Assembly: GCF_002289565.1 (NCBI RefSeq)
Contig: NZ_NTFY01000019.1
Coordinates: forward strand, 34,398 to 98,397
DNA length: 64,000 nucleotides
Source: Rhodopirellula sp. SM50
GTDB taxonomy: Bacteria > Planctomycetota > Planctomycetia > Pirellulales > Pirellulaceae
Reading direction: 5' to 3'
Numbering within the stretch: the stretch's first letter is position 1; each line of letters begins with the position of its first letter. Below, piece after piece: positions 19,559 through 31,172 of this stretch. Made by a program: the position numbers and the translations under genes. The notes beneath the pieces were generated by a model. That model was not told the origin of the DNA and searched no databases. It saw only the letters and a list, made by a program, of their open reading frames with translations.

Positions 19559-21309
19559 CAGACGAACGATTCACCGAACTGTGGACTGACTACCTGGAAG
19601 GTGAGTTGGACGAGCACGGACTAGCCGAGCTGCGAGATCTGTTGGAGGCCGACGAAAGCCGTGTGACGCAGGCCGCTGATTTGTTTCAAACCCATCGGCT
19701 GTTGGGGTTGATTGTGGAGGAGGAGCCGGCCCGGCAGGACGAATTCGTGCGCGAAACGATGGCCAAGTTGCCGAGGAGTCACGACGAGTTTGTCGGCCGT
19801 GTGATGTCCAATGTCGCTCAGACCAAAACGGCTCGGCAGGAACCATCGCAACAGGAAACGGCGTATCAAGAAACGGCGCGGGACGGACACACGTTTCGCG
19901 GCCGGCGGCGGATGTGGGGCGGGATGTGGGTCGCCGCGGCGGTCTTGTTGCTTGCGGCGTTGTCGTCGGTGATGTTGCCCAAGCGGCAGCGCGAGGGCGG
20001 CGAAGCGGCGGCGACGCGGATCGACGTGCGACTGGCCAACAGCGCGCACGCGACGTTCTTCGGCGAACTATCGCCGCCGGTCGGCACGGTGCTCGCGCCG
20101 CAGCGTGAGTATGTGTTGATGAGCGGTATGGTGGAGGTCGCGTTTCCCGCCGGGGCATCCGCGATTTTGGAAGGCCCCGCGGTGTTCCGCGTCACCAGCC
20201 ACGAGAGCTTGGCCTTGGATGTCGGTCGTTGCAGCGTCCATGCCCCCGACGGCGCCGAAGGTTTTCGGATCGACACGCCGGCGACGCGGGTGGTCGATCG
20301 CGGGACACGGTTCGCGGTCACGGTGTCGGAAACCAGCGAGACGGAAGTGCATGTCACCGAGGGGGCGGCGGATGTGTATGAACGCTCCGGCCCGGTCGCG
20401 GCTGAACAAGTGGCTGAACAAGCAGCTGAACGAGTCGCGGAAATGGTCGCCGAGCAACCCGTGCAAACGCGATTGGTTCGCGGGCAAGCGAAAGCGTTTG
20501 TCGCGGCGGGCCGTCTTGCAGCCCAGCCGGTGCCCTTCGATTCCAACGTCTATCGCCATGGTTTGCCCGACCGTGTGATGTCTTACGAGGCGACACAGGC
20601 GGTCGGCGGTGGTGCGGAAATGCTGACCAGCGTGACGGTGCAGCGCGGCGGGCGGGTGATGAAAATTGACGTGGGTGATTTGATCGCGACGCGTTTGACG
20701 TGGTTCAAATCCACCGAGCCGCGGGCGTTTCTGTGCGGTGGTCAGCAGCTGCCCGTTCCGGCGACCGATGTCGTCTTTGATCACAGTTTGGTCACCGGCG
20801 TGATCAATCCCGACGGCAGCGAGCAACCGCTGGCGAGCGACCCGATCCTGACCGGCGATGCCGGGACGCCGGGTTTCGCCGTCCGTTTCGATTCACCCGT
20901 TTTCAACGGGCCGGGAGCCGACGTGGTATTCTTTGATTTGCAAACGTTCGGCAACCCGATCGACGGAGACGCGTTTCATGTCAGTCCGCTGGTGTTTCGT
21001 GACGGGCTGAAGTCCCACACGATCCGCCGATACGATTTGACGATGCAATCGCCCGAGGCCCAAGTGTTGGCGAACTTTTACGTCCATCTGTTCGCCCAGC
21101 CGGCAGACTCGGTCGCGCAGTTGCGAACGCTTCAAGCGGTCCAGCAGCGGCAGGCGATGCGGTTTCGCGGCCTGGCCGTGGGAATCGATTTGTCCGATCT
21201 GGGATACGCACCGAACGAACGCGTCGAGGGACTTTTTTTTCAAGATGCGCTTGATGACAAACACATGGTTGACCCGGTCTTCATCGCCGGCTTACCGGAG
21301 CTGAATTGA
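19555..21309 (+). CDS. FecR-domain membrane protein, putative anti-sigma partner
   Basis: 584 residues. The cytoplasmic N-terminus (TDYLEGELDEHGLAELRDLL) has the acidic helical look of planctomycete anti-sigma-like regions. One membrane helix lies near 120-140 (WVAAAVLLLAALSSVML). The FecR domain follows at about 150-290 (YVLMSGMVEVAFPAGASAIL, TPATRVVDRGTRFAVTVSE). A QVAEQAAERVAEMVAEQ repeat tract links to a C-terminal region resembling planctomycete beta-sandwich extensions. It overlaps the sigma gene by 4 bases and is followed two bases later by the PSCyt gene. It probably passes an envelope signal to the sigma factor. Confidence 0.85.
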   Translation: MTDERFTELWTDYLEGELDEHGLAELRDLLEADESRVTQAADLFQTHRLLGLIVEEEPARQDEFVRETMAKLPRSHDEFVGRVMSNVAQTKTARQEPSQQETAYQETARDGHTFRGRRRMWGGMWVAAAVLLLAALSSVMLPKRQREGGEAAATRIDVRLANSAHATFFGELSPPVGTVLAPQREYVLMSGMVEVAFPAGASAILEGPAVFRVTSHESLALDVGRCSVHAPDGAEGFRIDTPATRVVDRGTRFAVTVSETSETEVHVTEGAADVYERSGPVAAEQVAEQAAERVAEMVAEQPVQTRLVRGQAKAFVAAGRLAAQPVPFDSNVYRHGLPDRVMSYEATQAVGGGAEMLTSVTVQRGGRVMKIDVGDLIATRLTWFKSTEPRAFLCGGQQLPVPATDVVFDHSLVTGVINPDGSEQPLASDPILTGDAGTPGFAVRFDSPVFNGPGADVVFFDLQTFGNPIDGDAFHVSPLVFRDGLKSHTIRRYDLTMQSPEAQVLANFYVHLFAQPADSVAQLRTLQAVQQRQAMRFRGLAVGIDLSDLGYAPNERVEGLFFQDALDDKHMVDPVFIAGLPELN

Positions 21310-21311
21310 AC

Positions 21312-24300
21312 ATGGGAAATGAATCCAAGTGGCGTAAGCTTCTCGCTTGCGATCCCCGCCGGCTTGCCCGGCGAACCTGTTCTTTCGCCGCGCTGTTGCT
21401 GTTGCCATGGCTGCCGACCGCGTCACTGCCGGCCGCCGAAAGCACTCCGCCGGGACGTGATCTGTTCGAGATTCATGTTCGTCCGACGCTGGTGCAGCAC
21501 TGCATCAAATGTCACGGCGAGACCAAACAGGAAGGCGGCTTACGGCTCGATACGTTCGAAAGCCTGCTCGAGGGCGGCGATTCCGGCCCCGCGATCGTCA
21601 CGGGCAAGCCGGAGGAGAGCTTGTTGATCGAAGCACTGCGTTATGAATCATTCGAGATGCCGCCGAGTGGCCAGCTGGAAGCGTCTGTCGCCGTCGGAAT
21701 CGAACAATGGATCCGAGCCGATTCGCCTTGGCCGCAAGGCTTGGTGTTGAAGCCGACGCCGAAGATCACCGACCGGGATCGCGATTGGTGGTGCTATCAA
21801 CCGATCGCCGATCCCGACGTGCCGGAAGTGAACGACAACGGTTGGTGTCGCAATGAGATCGACCACTTTGTGTTCCAGCGGCACCGTCTCGAAGGCATCG
21901 AGCCGGCGGCGGAATCCGAATCCGGAAAACTCGCCCGACGGGTTCACTTTGCCGTGACGGGATTGCCGCCCAACGGTCAATCTGCCGGCACGCTCGCGAC
22001 CGGCGAGGGTTGGTACGAAGCACTCGTCGATCAACTGCTTGACGATCCGGCCTACGGCGAGAACCAGGCGCGGTATTGGTTGGACCTGGTGCGCTACGCC
22101 GACTCGGACGGTTACAACGCCGATCACGGGCGTCCCGAGGCGTACCACTACCGCGATTATGTGATTCGCTCGTTCAACGAAGACAAACCGTATGATCGCT
22201 TTGTGCTCGAACAACTCGCCGGCGATGAAGTCGATCCCGGCAACCGAGATGCGTTGATCGGCACGATGTATCTGCGTCATTGGATCTACGAATGGAACCA
22301 ACGCGACGTGGAAGGCCAATGGCAACAGATTCTCAGCGACGTCACCGAGACGACGGCCGATGTCTTCCTCGCCCAGGGATTGAAGTGCGCCCGTTGTCAC
22401 GACCACAAGTTCGATCCGTTGCTGCAGAAAGATTACTACGCGATGAAGGCGTTCTTCGCGCCGCTGCAGCCGCGTGAGGATCAGCCGATCGCGGACGTGG
22501 AAACTCGCACCCGACATTTGCAACAACAGCAAACTTGGGAAGCGGCGACGGAGGAGATTCGTAAGCGGTTGCACGAAATCGAAACGCCGGTGTTGCTGGA
22601 CCATGCCACGCGCGAAGGATTTGACAAGTTCACCAAAGAGATTCGGGCGATGATTTCCAGTCGTCGTGGTGACCGCAGTCCGTACGAACATCAAATCGCG
22701 TCGCTGGCGTCGAATCAATTTGACGTGCATCCGGACAAGCTGGCGGAGTGGTTAGACGAAGAAACCGAAGCCGAACGCCAGCGGTTGCGCAAGGCGCTGG
22801 CCGAGTTCGATCACTTGAAACCGGAACCGTTGCCCACGCTGAAATTTGTCGCCAGCGATGTGGGGCCGGTCGCGCCGCCGACCACGATCCCCGACTCCGC
22901 CGATTCATCGCCGATTCCGCCGGGCTATCCGGTGATTCTGGACGACAAGCCGGCCGAGATTCAGCCTCCGCCGCCGGCATTGCAATCGACCGGGCGCCGG
23001 ACGGCGCTGGCCCGCTGGATCACCGATCCCGACAATCCACTGACCGCGCGGGTGATCGTCAACCGCGTTTGGCAACAACATTTCGGACGCGGCCTGGTGG
23101 AAACGACCAGCGACTTCGGACGTCTGGGAACGCCGCCGTCCCATCCCGAGTTGCTCGACTGGCTGGCCCGACGGTTCGTGCAGGACGGCTGGAGCCTGAA
23201 GAAACTGCATCGTTTGATTCTGACGTCGGCCACCTATCGTCAATCGTCCGAACGGCCGATGGACGAGCAACTGGCAAAGCTCGATCCACAGAACGTGCTT
23301 CTGTGGCGAATGAATCCACGACGGTTGTCCGGTGAAGAGATTTATGATGCCGTGCTGGTGGCCAGCGGGAAATTGGCGAAAGAAAAACGTGCGGTCTACA
23401 AAACGGTCAAACGCAACAAGTTGGATCCGTTATTGGCGGTGTTCGATTTTCCCGATCGTGTGGAGAGTCAGTGCAAACGGCATCGCACGACCACGTCGCC
23501 CCAAGCTTTGTTGATGATGAATGATTCGTGGTTGCACGACCGGGCGAACGACCTGGCCAGTGAGATGGCGTCGGCCAGTCTTGATTCGCTGGTCCATAGC
23601 GTCTACCAACGGATTTATTTCCGCCAACCCGGTGAAGGCGAAGTTCAACAAGCCGAGCGGTTCGTCGACTCCTACGAATCGATCTCGCCAGAACCCGCCG
23701 CGCCGAAGCAGCTGACGGCGTTTCCCGACGGGCGGTCGGCGATCGCATTGAAATCGGAACCGCCGACGGAGATCCAGGTCCCGGCGGTCAAGACGCTACA
23801 AACCGCGTCCGACAACGGTGACTTTACGATCGAAGCGACGGTGATGTTGCATTCGCTGTATCCCGATGCATCGGTTCGAACGATCGTCGCCAACTGGTCG
23901 GGCGACCAATCAAAGCGGGGCTGGTCGCTCGGTGTGACGTCCACCAAGAGTGCATTCCAGCCTCGCAATCTGATCCTGCAACTGGTGGGTTCACGCGAGG
24001 ATCCGCAAGGTAAACCGGAATACGAAGTCGTCGCTTCCGATCTGCGGCTGGAACTGAACCGTCCGTATTACCTTGCTGTGTCGATCGATCTGGACGACGC
24101 GTCGAAGAACGGCATCACGTTCTACTTGCAGGATTTGTCAACGCCTGATGCGAAGCCACAGGTTGCCAGCGTGGCCCATCGTGCCCGCTGGAATGTGCAA
24201 GCCGATCGGCCGATCGAAATCGGTGGCCGTGCGAATCGTCATCGCTGGGATGGGTTGATCCAGAATGTCCGTCTGCATCAAGCCGCATTCAGCGGTGACG

Positions 24301-24518
24301 ACGTGGTGCAACCATTGACCAAGGATCGTTCCAACGCCCATCTGGTGTTTGATATTCAGTTCGCCGAAGCGGACCGGTTGGGCCGGGATCTGTCCGGCAA
24401 CGACCTGCATGCGGTGATCAAATCGGGTGAAGCCACGACGGCATCGCCCCGCCAGCGCGCCCGGGTGGCGCTGCTGCACGCGCTCTTATGTTCCAACGAG
24501 ATGATCTATGTCGATTGA
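21312..24518 (+). CDS. Planctomycete cytochrome / DUF1549 / DUF1553 protein with embedded LamG domain
   Basis: 1068 residues from ATG 21312 (a TTG lies at 21306). A hydrophobic leader ends in [10 protein letters not shown]. PSCyt1 with haem-type motif CIKCH lies near 50-110; DUF1549 (PSCyt2) near 190-400 includes [14 protein letters not shown]1553 (PSD1) begins near 565 ([20 protein letters not shown]) and breaks off near 795. A LamG-like concanavalin domain fills about 835-1000. The final 30 residues ([20 protein letters not shown]) look like the normal C-terminal end of PSD1, so LamG appears inserted inside PSD1. It overlaps the DUF1501 gene by 11 bases. Function is unproven; the family is exported and often proposed to act on polysaccharides. 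Confidence 0.88.
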   Translation: MGNESKWRKLLACDPRRLARRTCSFAALLLLPWLPTASLPAAESTPPGRDLFEIHVRPTLVQHCIKCHGETKQEGGLRLDTFESLLEGGDSGPAIVTGKPEESLLIEALRYESFEMPPSGQLEASVAVGIEQWIRADSPWPQGLVLKPTPKITDRDRDWWCYQPIADPDVPEVNDNGWCRNEIDHFVFQRHRLEGIEPAAESESGKLARRVHFAVTGLPPNGQSAGTLATGEGWYEALVDQLLDDPAYGENQARYWLDLVRYADSDGYNADHGRPEAYHYRDYVIRSFNEDKPYDRFVLEQLAGDEVDPGNRDALIGTMYLRHWIYEWNQRDVEGQWQQILSDVTETTADVFLAQGLKCARCHDHKFDPLLQKDYYAMKAFFAPLQPREDQPIADVETRTRHLQQQQTWEAATEEIRKRLHEIETPVLLDHATREGFDKFTKEIRAMISSRRGDRSPYEHQIASLASNQFDVHPDKLAEWLDEETEAERQRLRKALAEFDHLKPEPLPTLKFVASDVGPVAPPTTIPDSADSSPIPPGYPVILDDKPAEIQPPPPALQSTGRRTALARWITDPDNPLTARVIVNRVWQQHFGRGLVETTSDFGRLGTPPSHPELLDWLARRFVQDGWSLKKLHRLILTSATYRQSSERPMDEQLAKLDPQNVLLWRMNPRRLSGEEIYDAVLVASGKLAKEKRAVYKTVKRNKLDPLLAVFDFPDRVESQCKRHRTTTSPQALLMMNDSWLHDRANDLASEMASASLDSLVHSVYQRIYFRQPGEGEVQQAERFVDSYESISPEPAAPKQLTAFPDGRSAIALKSEPPTEIQVPAVKTLQTASDNGDFTIEATVMLHSLYPDASVRTIVANWSGDQSKRGWSLGVTSTKSAFQPRNLILQLVGSREDPQGKPEYEVVASDLRLELNRPYYLAVSIDLDDASKNGITFYLQDLSTPDAKPQVASVAHRARWNVQADRPIEIGGRANRHRWDGLIQNVRLHQAAFSGDDVVQPLTKDRSNAHLVFDIQFAEADRLGRDLSGNDLHAVIKSGEATTASPRQRARVALLHALLCSNEMIYVD

Positions 24519-25944
24519 TAAAACGAATCGCCAAAGCCTGTCGCGCCGTCAGATGTTGCTGCAAAGCGGCAGTGGGTTTGGGGCGATGGCATTGGCAGGG
24601 ATACTGAACCAAGACAGCGCGAGGGCCGCCACCGCGTCGGCTCCGTCGCCTTTGGCCGCGAAGATGACACACCATCCGGCGAAAGCCAAGAGTGTGATCT
24701 TTCTGTTCATGGACGGCGGTCCGAGTCATCTGGACACGTTTGATCCCAAGCCGGCATTGGAAAAGTTGGCCGGCAAGCCGATTCCCGAAAGCTTTGGCCG
24801 GGTGATCACCGCGATGGGCGAATACGACTCGCCGATCCTGCCGTCGGCGCGGAAATGGAAACAGCACGGCGAAGGCGGATTGTGGATTTCCGACTGGCTG
24901 CCGCACACCGCTGAAATGGCCGACGAGTTGGCCGTGATCCGTTCCTGCTGGACCAACGGAATCAATCACTCCGGCGGCATTTGTCAAATGAACACGGGCA
25001 GCCAGTTCGCCGGCCGGCCGTCTTTGGGCAGTTGGGTGACGTACGGGCTGGGATCGGAAAACGAAAACCTTCCCGCCTTCGTCGTGATGCAGGAAGGCAA
25101 GGGCCGCGTGATCAACGGGGCGCGCAACTGGGGCGCGGGATTCATGCCGGCGGTCTATCAAGGCACGACGATGCAGAAGGAAGGGCCGCCGTTTGCAAAC
25201 ATCCATCCGCCCAAACATGTCGCGTCTGATCAGCAGCGCCGGGAGCTCGATTTTCTGTCGCAGCTGAACCAACGCCACGCCGCCACACGACAGGACAACA
25301 CGGATTTGGAAGCTCGGATTCGCAGCTTCGAGCTCGCGTTCCAAATGCAATCGCACGCGCCCGAAGCCGTCGATCTGTCACAGGAATCCGCCGACACGCA
25401 TCGTTTGTATGGCCTCGACGACGAAGCGACCGCGCCGTACGGTCGCAATCTGTTGATGGCCCGTCGGCTCGTCGAACGTGGCGTCCGCTTCGTGCAGTGT
25501 TACCACGGGGCGGGCAGTAAGTGGGACGCGCACGACAACATCGAAGCCAACCACAGCAAAATGTGTCGTGGCATGGACCTGCCGGTCGCCGGTTTGTTGA
25601 AGGATTTGAAACGACGGGGTTTGTTGGAGCAGACACTGGTGGTCTGGGGCGGCGAATTCGGCCGCACACCGATGAGTGAAAAAGGCGACGGTCGCGATCA
25701 CAATCCGACCGGATTCACGATGTGGATGGCCGGTGGCGGCGTGCGATCGGGACAGGCCTACGGGACGACCGACGAAGTCGGCTTGCACGCGGTGGAAGAT
25801 CGCCTGCACGTCCACGATGTGCATTCGACGATCCTGCACCTGATGGGCGTCGATCATCGCAAACTGGTTTACGTTCACAAGGGACGCCCCGAACGGATCG
25901 ACCAGAACGAAGGGCGTGCCTATACGGAGATCGCGGCGTCATGA
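24508..25944 (+). CDS. DUF1501 protein with Tat-type signal
   Basis: 478 residues. The N-terminus has a twin-arginine motif (SRRQMLLQSGSGFGAMALAG), so export by Tat is likely. MDGGPSHLDTFDPKP is the hallmark opening of DUF1501, an alkaline-phosphatase-superfamily fold related to sulfatases. Later FGRTPMSEKGDGRDHNP gives the characteristic metal-binding-like histidine segment. It starts inside the end of the previous gene and ends in an ATGA overlap with the next. DUF1501 and PSCyt/DUF1553 genes are almost always paired in planctomycetes, which supports one joint activity, but none is established. Confidence 0.9.
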   Translation: MSIDKTNRQSLSRRQMLLQSGSGFGAMALAGILNQDSARAATASAPSPLAAKMTHHPAKAKSVIFLFMDGGPSHLDTFDPKPALEKLAGKPIPESFGRVITAMGEYDSPILPSARKWKQHGEGGLWISDWLPHTAEMADELAVIRSCWTNGINHSGGICQMNTGSQFAGRPSLGSWVTYGLGSENENLPAFVVMQEGKGRVINGARNWGAGFMPAVYQGTTMQKEGPPFANIHPPKHVASDQQRRELDFLSQLNQRHAATRQDNTDLEARIRSFELAFQMQSHAPEAVDLSQESADTHRLYGLDDEATAPYGRNLLMARRLVERGVRFVQCYHGAGSKWDAHDNIEANHSKMCRGMDLPVAGLLKDLKRRGLLEQTLVVWGGEFGRTPMSEKGDGRDHNPTGFTMWMAGGGVRSGQAYGTTDEVGLHAVEDRLHVHDVHSTILHLMGVDHRKLVYVHKGRPERIDQNEGRAYTEIAAS

Positions 25945-28900
25945 GATTCAGTCACATTTGCTTTTTCTGTCTGTCGATGCTCGTCGGCGGCAGTGCATCA
26001 ATTGCCCAGGACACCGCAACCTCCGCCGCGGCTGTGGGAGAGCAATCTGCGTCTGGGGAGCCTGCGTCTGGGGAGCCTGCGTCTGGGGAGCCCGCGTCTG
26101 GGGAGCCTGTGCGCTGGGACTTTGGCGACGACGATGCCATTGCCCCGACGGTTCAAGGCAACGTTCAGCTCAAACTGCCCGGGCCACGTCCGCCGGAATT
26201 TCCCGACTTTGCCGGCAACAACACCGCCGTCCGTTTCGGCGGCGGGCACTTGGTCATCGCCGACACCGGGCCGGAAAGCCAATTCGATTTCACCAACGGT
26301 GATGCCGTCACACTGGAGGGTTGGGTGAATCCGATCGGCATCCGGCCCGGAGACTTGTGGTACGTGATCGGCAAGGGACGAACCGGTTTGCCGGGCTTTG
26401 CCCGCGACAACCAGAACTGGTCTCTGCGCGTGACCGGGGACAAGGGCGAGGCACGCGTCAATTTTTTGTTTGCGACCAAGCCGACCGGCGGCGACCAGCA
26501 TTGGCATCGCTGGACGTCAAAACTGGGGTTTCCGCTGAACACCGGCTGGCATCACATCGCGATTCGCTACCGTTTCGGTGACCCCGAATCGATTCGCGGG
26601 TTTATCAACGGCCAGCCGACCGACGGGACATGGGACATGGGCGGGGCGACGAGCCAGCCGCCGGTCGTCGATGAGGACGAGGTACGCATCGGTAGCCGGT
26701 TCAAGGGCCTGATCGATGCCGTGGCCATCCATCGTGAAGCGCTGGACGACGAAACGATCGCCGCAAACTTTCGCCGTGTCGGAGGACCGCGCGTCGTCAA
26801 GTTGCAGCCCGAAATCATGCCCGAGTTGGAAGGAGTTCCCGAGGGCCGTGTGTTGATGCAGCTTTGCAGCGGCTACCCGACCCATGATCGCTGGCTGTAT
26901 GACGGCGAAACGGCACCGACCGAATCGGCGCGTTGGCTGGGCGACGAATTCTTGCTTCCGCGAATCCCACTGCAGTTCGATGATTGGGGCATCCGCACCG
27001 GCTGGAACGCGCCGGTGTTGTTGCGGATGGCCGCCGATGTCGAGTTGCCGGTCGGAGCCCATCGGTTCCTAATGCGCGGCCGCGGGCTGGGACGGTTGTG
27101 GGTCGACGGCCAGTTGGTGTCGCGAACCGAGGCCCACTCCAAGGCGCCGCCCAACGGCGAAGAACCGATGACGCCGCTTGCCGAGCCGCCGCTTCCCGGC
27201 GTGCGGGTGCATGGGTATCGGCAACAGGAAATCATCGCCGAAGCGACGATCAAGCCCGAGGATGGCGGAGCGACGCGTCGTGTCCGTGTGGTGTTGGAGT
27301 TGTTGGTCGGCGGCAGCAGTCGTCGTACCGAGACCGGCGAAGTTTGTGTGGCGGTGTTGACCGACGACGGCAAGTCCTACGACGTGTTGGGAGCAGGGGC
27401 GCGACGTCTGCCGTTGACCGATGCCGCTGTCGAGCCGGCACTCGATCGCATTGAAGATTCCCTTGCAGAACTGGACGACCAGCGGCGTCGCGCCGCGGCG
27501 GAGTCACAAGATTCGTTTTGGCGTCGTCGTCACCAGATCGCACGGCAATGGGCGGAGAAACATCCGGCACCGACGATTCCCGCGTCCGGCGGTCATCCCG
27601 TCGACGCGTTTGTCGCGCAGAAGATCGAACATGCACTCGCCCAGTCGGCCGACGACGACGATCGCCAAGCCGAACATTTCCACGGCAAGGTTCTGCCGTT
27701 GTTGCGCGAGCAATGTTTCCGCTGTCACGGCGAAAAGACGAAAGGCGGTTTGAAGCTGGACTCGCGCGCCGCGGCGCTTCAAGGCGGTGAATCGGAAACT
27801 CCCGCGGTGGTTCCCGGCGATTTGGAAGCCAGCGAGTTGATTGCGCAGATCCGCAGCGGGGCGATGCCGCCGACCGATGAGGGATTGTCGACCGAACAGA
27901 TTGAATTGTTGGAGCAATGGGTCCGCGAGGGAGCGGTCTGGCCGGCGCCGCCACTGGCAGCCGATCAGGTTGCTTTGGCTCCGGTTGTCGGCGACGAAGC
28001 GTTTTTGCGACGGATCTATCTGGACACGGTGGGCGTGCCGCCGAGTGCCGACGAAGCCAGGGCGTTTCTCGACGATCAACGCGGCGACAAACGGCAACGT
28101 CTGGTCGACGAACTGCTGGCGGACGATCGTTTCGCCGATCACTGGATCAGTTTCTGGCAAGATTTATTAGCGGAGAATCCATCGCTGCTCAATGCGTCGC
28201 TGAACAGCACGGGGCCGTTTCGCTGGTACCTGTATGATTCCTTGCGGGACAACAAGCCGCTCGATCGTATGCTGACGGAATTGATGTTGTTGCGTGGTGG
28301 TGCGTCCGAAGGCGGCAGCGCCGGGTTCGGAGTTGCGGCGGAGAATGACTCGCCGATGGCGGCCAAGGGGCACATCATCGCCTCGGCTTTCTTGGCCATC
28401 GAACTGCAATGCGCCCGCTGTCACGATTCGCCCTATCACAGCACGACGCAGCACGACCTCTATTCGCTGGCCGCGATGATGGCTCGCAAGTCCGTCAAGG
28501 TTCCCGCGACCAGTCGCGTGCCATCCGGGTTCTTTGAAAACCAACAGAATCGCGAATCGCTGATTCAGGTGACGCTTGCGGCGGACGAATCGGTCTCGCC
28601 GCGATGGCCGTTCGCCGAGCAAACCGGTGCGGTCGACGGCGCACAGATTGACGCGTTGATGATGAAGCCGACCGACACCCGCGAGCGGCTCGCCACGCTA
28701 GTCACTGCGCCCCAAAACACACGGTTCGCCCGCGTCATCGTCAACCGCGTCTGGAAGCAGTTGATCGGAGCCGGGATCGTGGAACCGGTGCACGATTGGG
28801 AAGGCCGCGGCGCCAGCCATCCGCAACTGCTCGATTGGCTCGCGCACGAACTTGTTGCCAACGATTACGACCTGCGCCACATCGTCGGCCAGATCGTGAC

Positions 28901-29705
28901 GTCGAAACTGTATCAGCGTGCGGCGATCGGGACGAATCTTCAGGCGTCGTCGGAGTTGCGTTTTTTCAACGCACCGGAGCGTCGTCGGTTGACCGCCGAG
29001 CAAGTCGTCGATTCGCTGCACTCTGCCACGGGCAATGCGATCGATGTCGAAGAGCTGACCTTTGTGCATGACGGGCGGCGTCCGCTGAGTAATCGTCAAA
29101 CGCTGGGACGCCCCAGCCGCGCGTGGATGTTTGGTGATATCAAGAACGAACGTGACCGGCCGAGTTTGTCGTTACCCAAGGCGAGGGCGGTCCTTGATGT
29201 GCTGGAAGCGTTCGGCTGGACGGGTGCGCGGCAGATGCCGATCGTCGAGCGGGAGTCCGACCCGAACGTATTGCAGCCCGGCATCCTGGCCAACGGCACG
29301 TTGTCCATGACGCTCACACGGGCTTCGCAACAGAGCCAATTGGCCGAGCTTGCGATCGACGCCGCCAACGCCGAATCACTGGTCGAAACGTTGTTCCTGC
29401 GTCTGCTGTGTCGTTTGCCGAATCCGGAGGAACGCGAAACGTTTACCGCTGCACTGGCCGACGGCTTTGACAAACGTCTGCTCCCCGACTCACAGATCAC
29501 AGCGCCCGAATCGCCCGAGCCGTTGCCGCTGGTGACGTGGTTCAATCATCTGCGCCCGAGGGCCAACGAGATTCAAGTGGAACTGGAGCGTCGCGTCGCG
29601 GCCGGACCACCGCCGGACCCGAGGTTGGAAACGTCCTGGCGCGAAGTCTACGAGGACGTGGTTTGGAGTTTGGTCAACCATCGCGAATTTGTTTGGATAC
29701 CGTAA
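25941..29705 (+). CDS. LamG / PA14-like / planctomycete cytochrome / DUF1549 / DUF1553 protein
   Basis: 1254 residues from ATG 25941, which overlaps the preceding stop by ATGA; the frame is open further upstream but lies inside the DUF1501 gene. A signal peptide ([16 protein letters not shown]) precedes four copies of ASGEP. LamG-type sandwich covers about 55-270 ([27 protein letters not shown]). A PA14-like carbohydrate-binding region ([19 protein letters not shown]) follows near 350-450. PSCyt1 ([12 protein letters not shown]) lies near 590, DUF1549 with [10 protein letters not shown] near 690-850, and DUF1553 from about 910 to an intact C-terminus ([10 protein letters not shown]). This order differs from its neighbour at 21312, which carries LamG late. 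Confidence 0.88.
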   Translation: MRFSHICFFCLSMLVGGSASIAQDTATSAAAVGEQSASGEPASGEPASGEPASGEPVRWDFGDDDAIAPTVQGNVQLKLPGPRPPEFPDFAGNNTAVRFGGGHLVIADTGPESQFDFTNGDAVTLEGWVNPIGIRPGDLWYVIGKGRTGLPGFARDNQNWSLRVTGDKGEARVNFLFATKPTGGDQHWHRWTSKLGFPLNTGWHHIAIRYRFGDPESIRGFINGQPTDGTWDMGGATSQPPVVDEDEVRIGSRFKGLIDAVAIHREALDDETIAANFRRVGGPRVVKLQPEIMPELEGVPEGRVLMQLCSGYPTHDRWLYDGETAPTESARWLGDEFLLPRIPLQFDDWGIRTGWNAPVLLRMAADVELPVGAHRFLMRGRGLGRLWVDGQLVSRTEAHSKAPPNGEEPMTPLAEPPLPGVRVHGYRQQEIIAEATIKPEDGGATRRVRVVLELLVGGSSRRTETGEVCVAVLTDDGKSYDVLGAGARRLPLTDAAVEPALDRIEDSLAELDDQRRRAAAESQDSFWRRRHQIARQWAEKHPAPTIPASGGHPVDAFVAQKIEHALAQSADDDDRQAEHFHGKVLPLLREQCFRCHGEKTKGGLKLDSRAAALQGGESETPAVVPGDLEASELIAQIRSGAMPPTDEGLSTEQIELLEQWVREGAVWPAPPLAADQVALAPVVGDEAFLRRIYLDTVGVPPSADEARAFLDDQRGDKRQRLVDELLADDRFADHWISFWQDLLAENPSLLNASLNSTGPFRWYLYDSLRDNKPLDRMLTELMLLRGGASEGGSAGFGVAAENDSPMAAKGHIIASAFLAIELQCARCHDSPYHSTTQHDLYSLAAMMARKSVKVPATSRVPSGFFENQQNRESLIQVTLAADESVSPRWPFAEQTGAVDGAQIDALMMKPTDTRERLATLVTAPQNTRFARVIVNRVWKQLIGAGIVEPVHDWEGRGASHPQLLDWLAHELVANDYDLRHIVGQIVTSKLYQRAAIGTNLQASSELRFFNAPERRRLTAEQVVDSLHSATGNAIDVEELTFVHDGRRPLSNRQTLGRPSRAWMFGDIKNERDRPSLSLPKARAVLDVLEAFGWTGARQMPIVERESDPNVLQPGILANGTLSMTLTRASQQSQLAELAIDAANAESLVETLFLRLLCRLPNPEERETFTAALADGFDKRLLPDSQITAPESPEPLPLVTWFNHLRPRANEIQVELERRVAAGPPPDPRLETSWREVYEDVVWSLVNHREFVWIP
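26049..26108 (+). repeat. Four 15-bp tandem repeats in coding sequence (ASGEP x4)
   Basis: Four near-identical 15-base units GCGTCTGGGGAGCCT, one with a final C instead of T, encode the pentapeptide ASGEP in a linker just after the signal peptide. Near identity at DNA level suggests recent expansion by slippage. Confidence 0.9.
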
Positions 29706-29712
29706 CCGAGAC

Positions 29713-31023
29713 ATGAACATGAAACCTTTCACACGACGCGACGTTCTAGCTGCGGGTGCCGCAACGGCGGGCGGATTAGGCCTTTCGGCGCTGGGGTTCG
29801 CCAATCCATCCAGCCAGGAGTCGTCCGCCCAGCTACTCCGCGGCAAGACCGAGCACGTGATCTCGATCTGGCTCGGTGGCGGTATGGGCCAGATCGATAC
29901 GTTTGATCCCAAACGCAAGGGCGACCCGTCCAAGAAACAAGCCGGTTCGTATTACGAATCGATCGATACCGCCGTCGACGGTGTGCGCGTCTGCGAACAC
30001 CTGTCAAAGCTGGCTCCGTTGATGGACCGTGTCACGGCCGTCCGCAGTGTGCATCATGAGATGATCGACGAGCACGCCGCGGCCACCAACCGAATGCACA
30101 CCGGTCGACCGATCAGCGGAACGGTGACCTATCCGTCGCTGGGATCGATCATCGCACACGAACGCGGGGCCGCCGGAGATGGTGCACCGCCGTACGTCTT
30201 GATCGGCTACCCGAACGTGACGCGTGGTCCGGGGTTTCTGGGGGCGCGTGACAGTTATCTGTATCTGACCGACACCAGCCGAGGCCCGGCCGGTTTGAGT
30301 CGGCCCGACGGGATCACGCCGCAGCGGCAATCGCGACGCGAACGGTTTCTGGCGGCGCTGCAACGAACCGGCGATCCGACCGCCGAGCAACGGCTGCTCG
30401 ATTACGACGCGGCGATTCGCCAGAGTTTGGAATTGAGCGGTCCGAGTTTCAACCGTGTGTTCCAACTCGATCGCGAACCGGCCGATCTGCGGGCACGTTA
30501 CGGCGGCGAGTTCGGCCAGCGCTGTTTGCTCAGCCGGCGGCTGGTTGAGCGTGGGGTGCGTTTCATCGAAGTGTCACACAACTTGAACTTTCTTAACGGT
30601 GCCGGCTGGGACGTGCACAACGCCGGGATCTTGCAACAGCACAAGTTGATTCAGGAGATGGACACCGCGGTATCGACGTTGATCCTGGACCTGGAAGAAA
30701 AGAAGCTGCTGGATAAAACGCTGATTGTGATCACCAGCGAGTTTGGTCGTCCGCCGGAATTCGATAGCGGCGGTGGTCGCGGCCATCAAGGCACCGCGTT
30801 CAGTTGTATCCTGGCCGGTGGTGGTCTGGCGCACCGCGGCGCTTGGGGCGAAACGGATGAGCTGTCCAAAAAGATCGTGTCGGATCCAGTCAGTGTGCCT
30901 GATTTCTTCGCCACGATCTGTGCTGCGGCCCAGGTCGATTATCGCAAGAACCTCTACGCCGGCGACCGCCCGGTCCCGATCACCGACCGCGGCGAACCGA
31001 TCGCGGCGTTGCTGCCAGCGTAG
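29713..31023 (+). CDS. DUF1501 protein, second copy in the cluster
   Basis: 436 residues from ATG 29713 (an ATG at 29719 is also possible). A Tat motif [21 protein letters not shown] leads the protein. The DUF1501 core follows: [20 protein letters not shown] near the N-terminus and [19 protein letters not shown] near 350. It is the terminal gene of the run begun by the sigma factor, 7 bases after the LamG/DUF1553 gene, and pairs with it as the 24508 gene pairs with the 21312 gene. Confidence 0.9.
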   Translation: MNMKPFTRRDVLAAGAATAGGLGLSALGFANPSSQESSAQLLRGKTEHVISIWLGGGMGQIDTFDPKRKGDPSKKQAGSYYESIDTAVDGVRVCEHLSKLAPLMDRVTAVRSVHHEMIDEHAAATNRMHTGRPISGTVTYPSLGSIIAHERGAAGDGAPPYVLIGYPNVTRGPGFLGARDSYLYLTDTSRGPAGLSRPDGITPQRQSRRERFLAALQRTGDPTAEQRLLDYDAAIRQSLELSGPSFNRVFQLDREPADLRARYGGEFGQRCLLSRRLVERGVRFIEVSHNLNFLNGAGWDVHNAGILQQHKLIQEMDTAVSTLILDLEEKKLLDKTLIVITSEFGRPPEFDSGGGRGHQGTAFSCILAGGGLAHRGAWGETDELSKKIVSDPVSVPDFFATICAAAQVDYRKNLYAGDRPVPITDRGEPIAALLPA

Positions 31024-31172
31024 TCCTTGATTGAGTGGAGCGAGGCGGGGCGAGAACGGACTACTGAAGGGTTCGCAGGTGTTTTGGAGCAGATTTTACT
31101 AGATTGGCGGTCGCGAACTTGCCAGAATAGTCGGGTCAGAATCAAAGCATCGGCGCCAATCGGAGAAGAACA

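Noticed and set aside
20068..20826. 252-codon minus-strand frame opposite the FecR-like gene
   Set aside because: The plus strand has a membrane helix and FecR motif; the minus frame has no recognisable pattern.
25722..25940. 73-codon N-terminal extension of the LamG/PSCyt gene
   Set aside because: It lies entirely inside the DUF1501 gene in another frame. The ATG at 25941 starts a clear signal peptide and overlaps the previous stop by ATGA.
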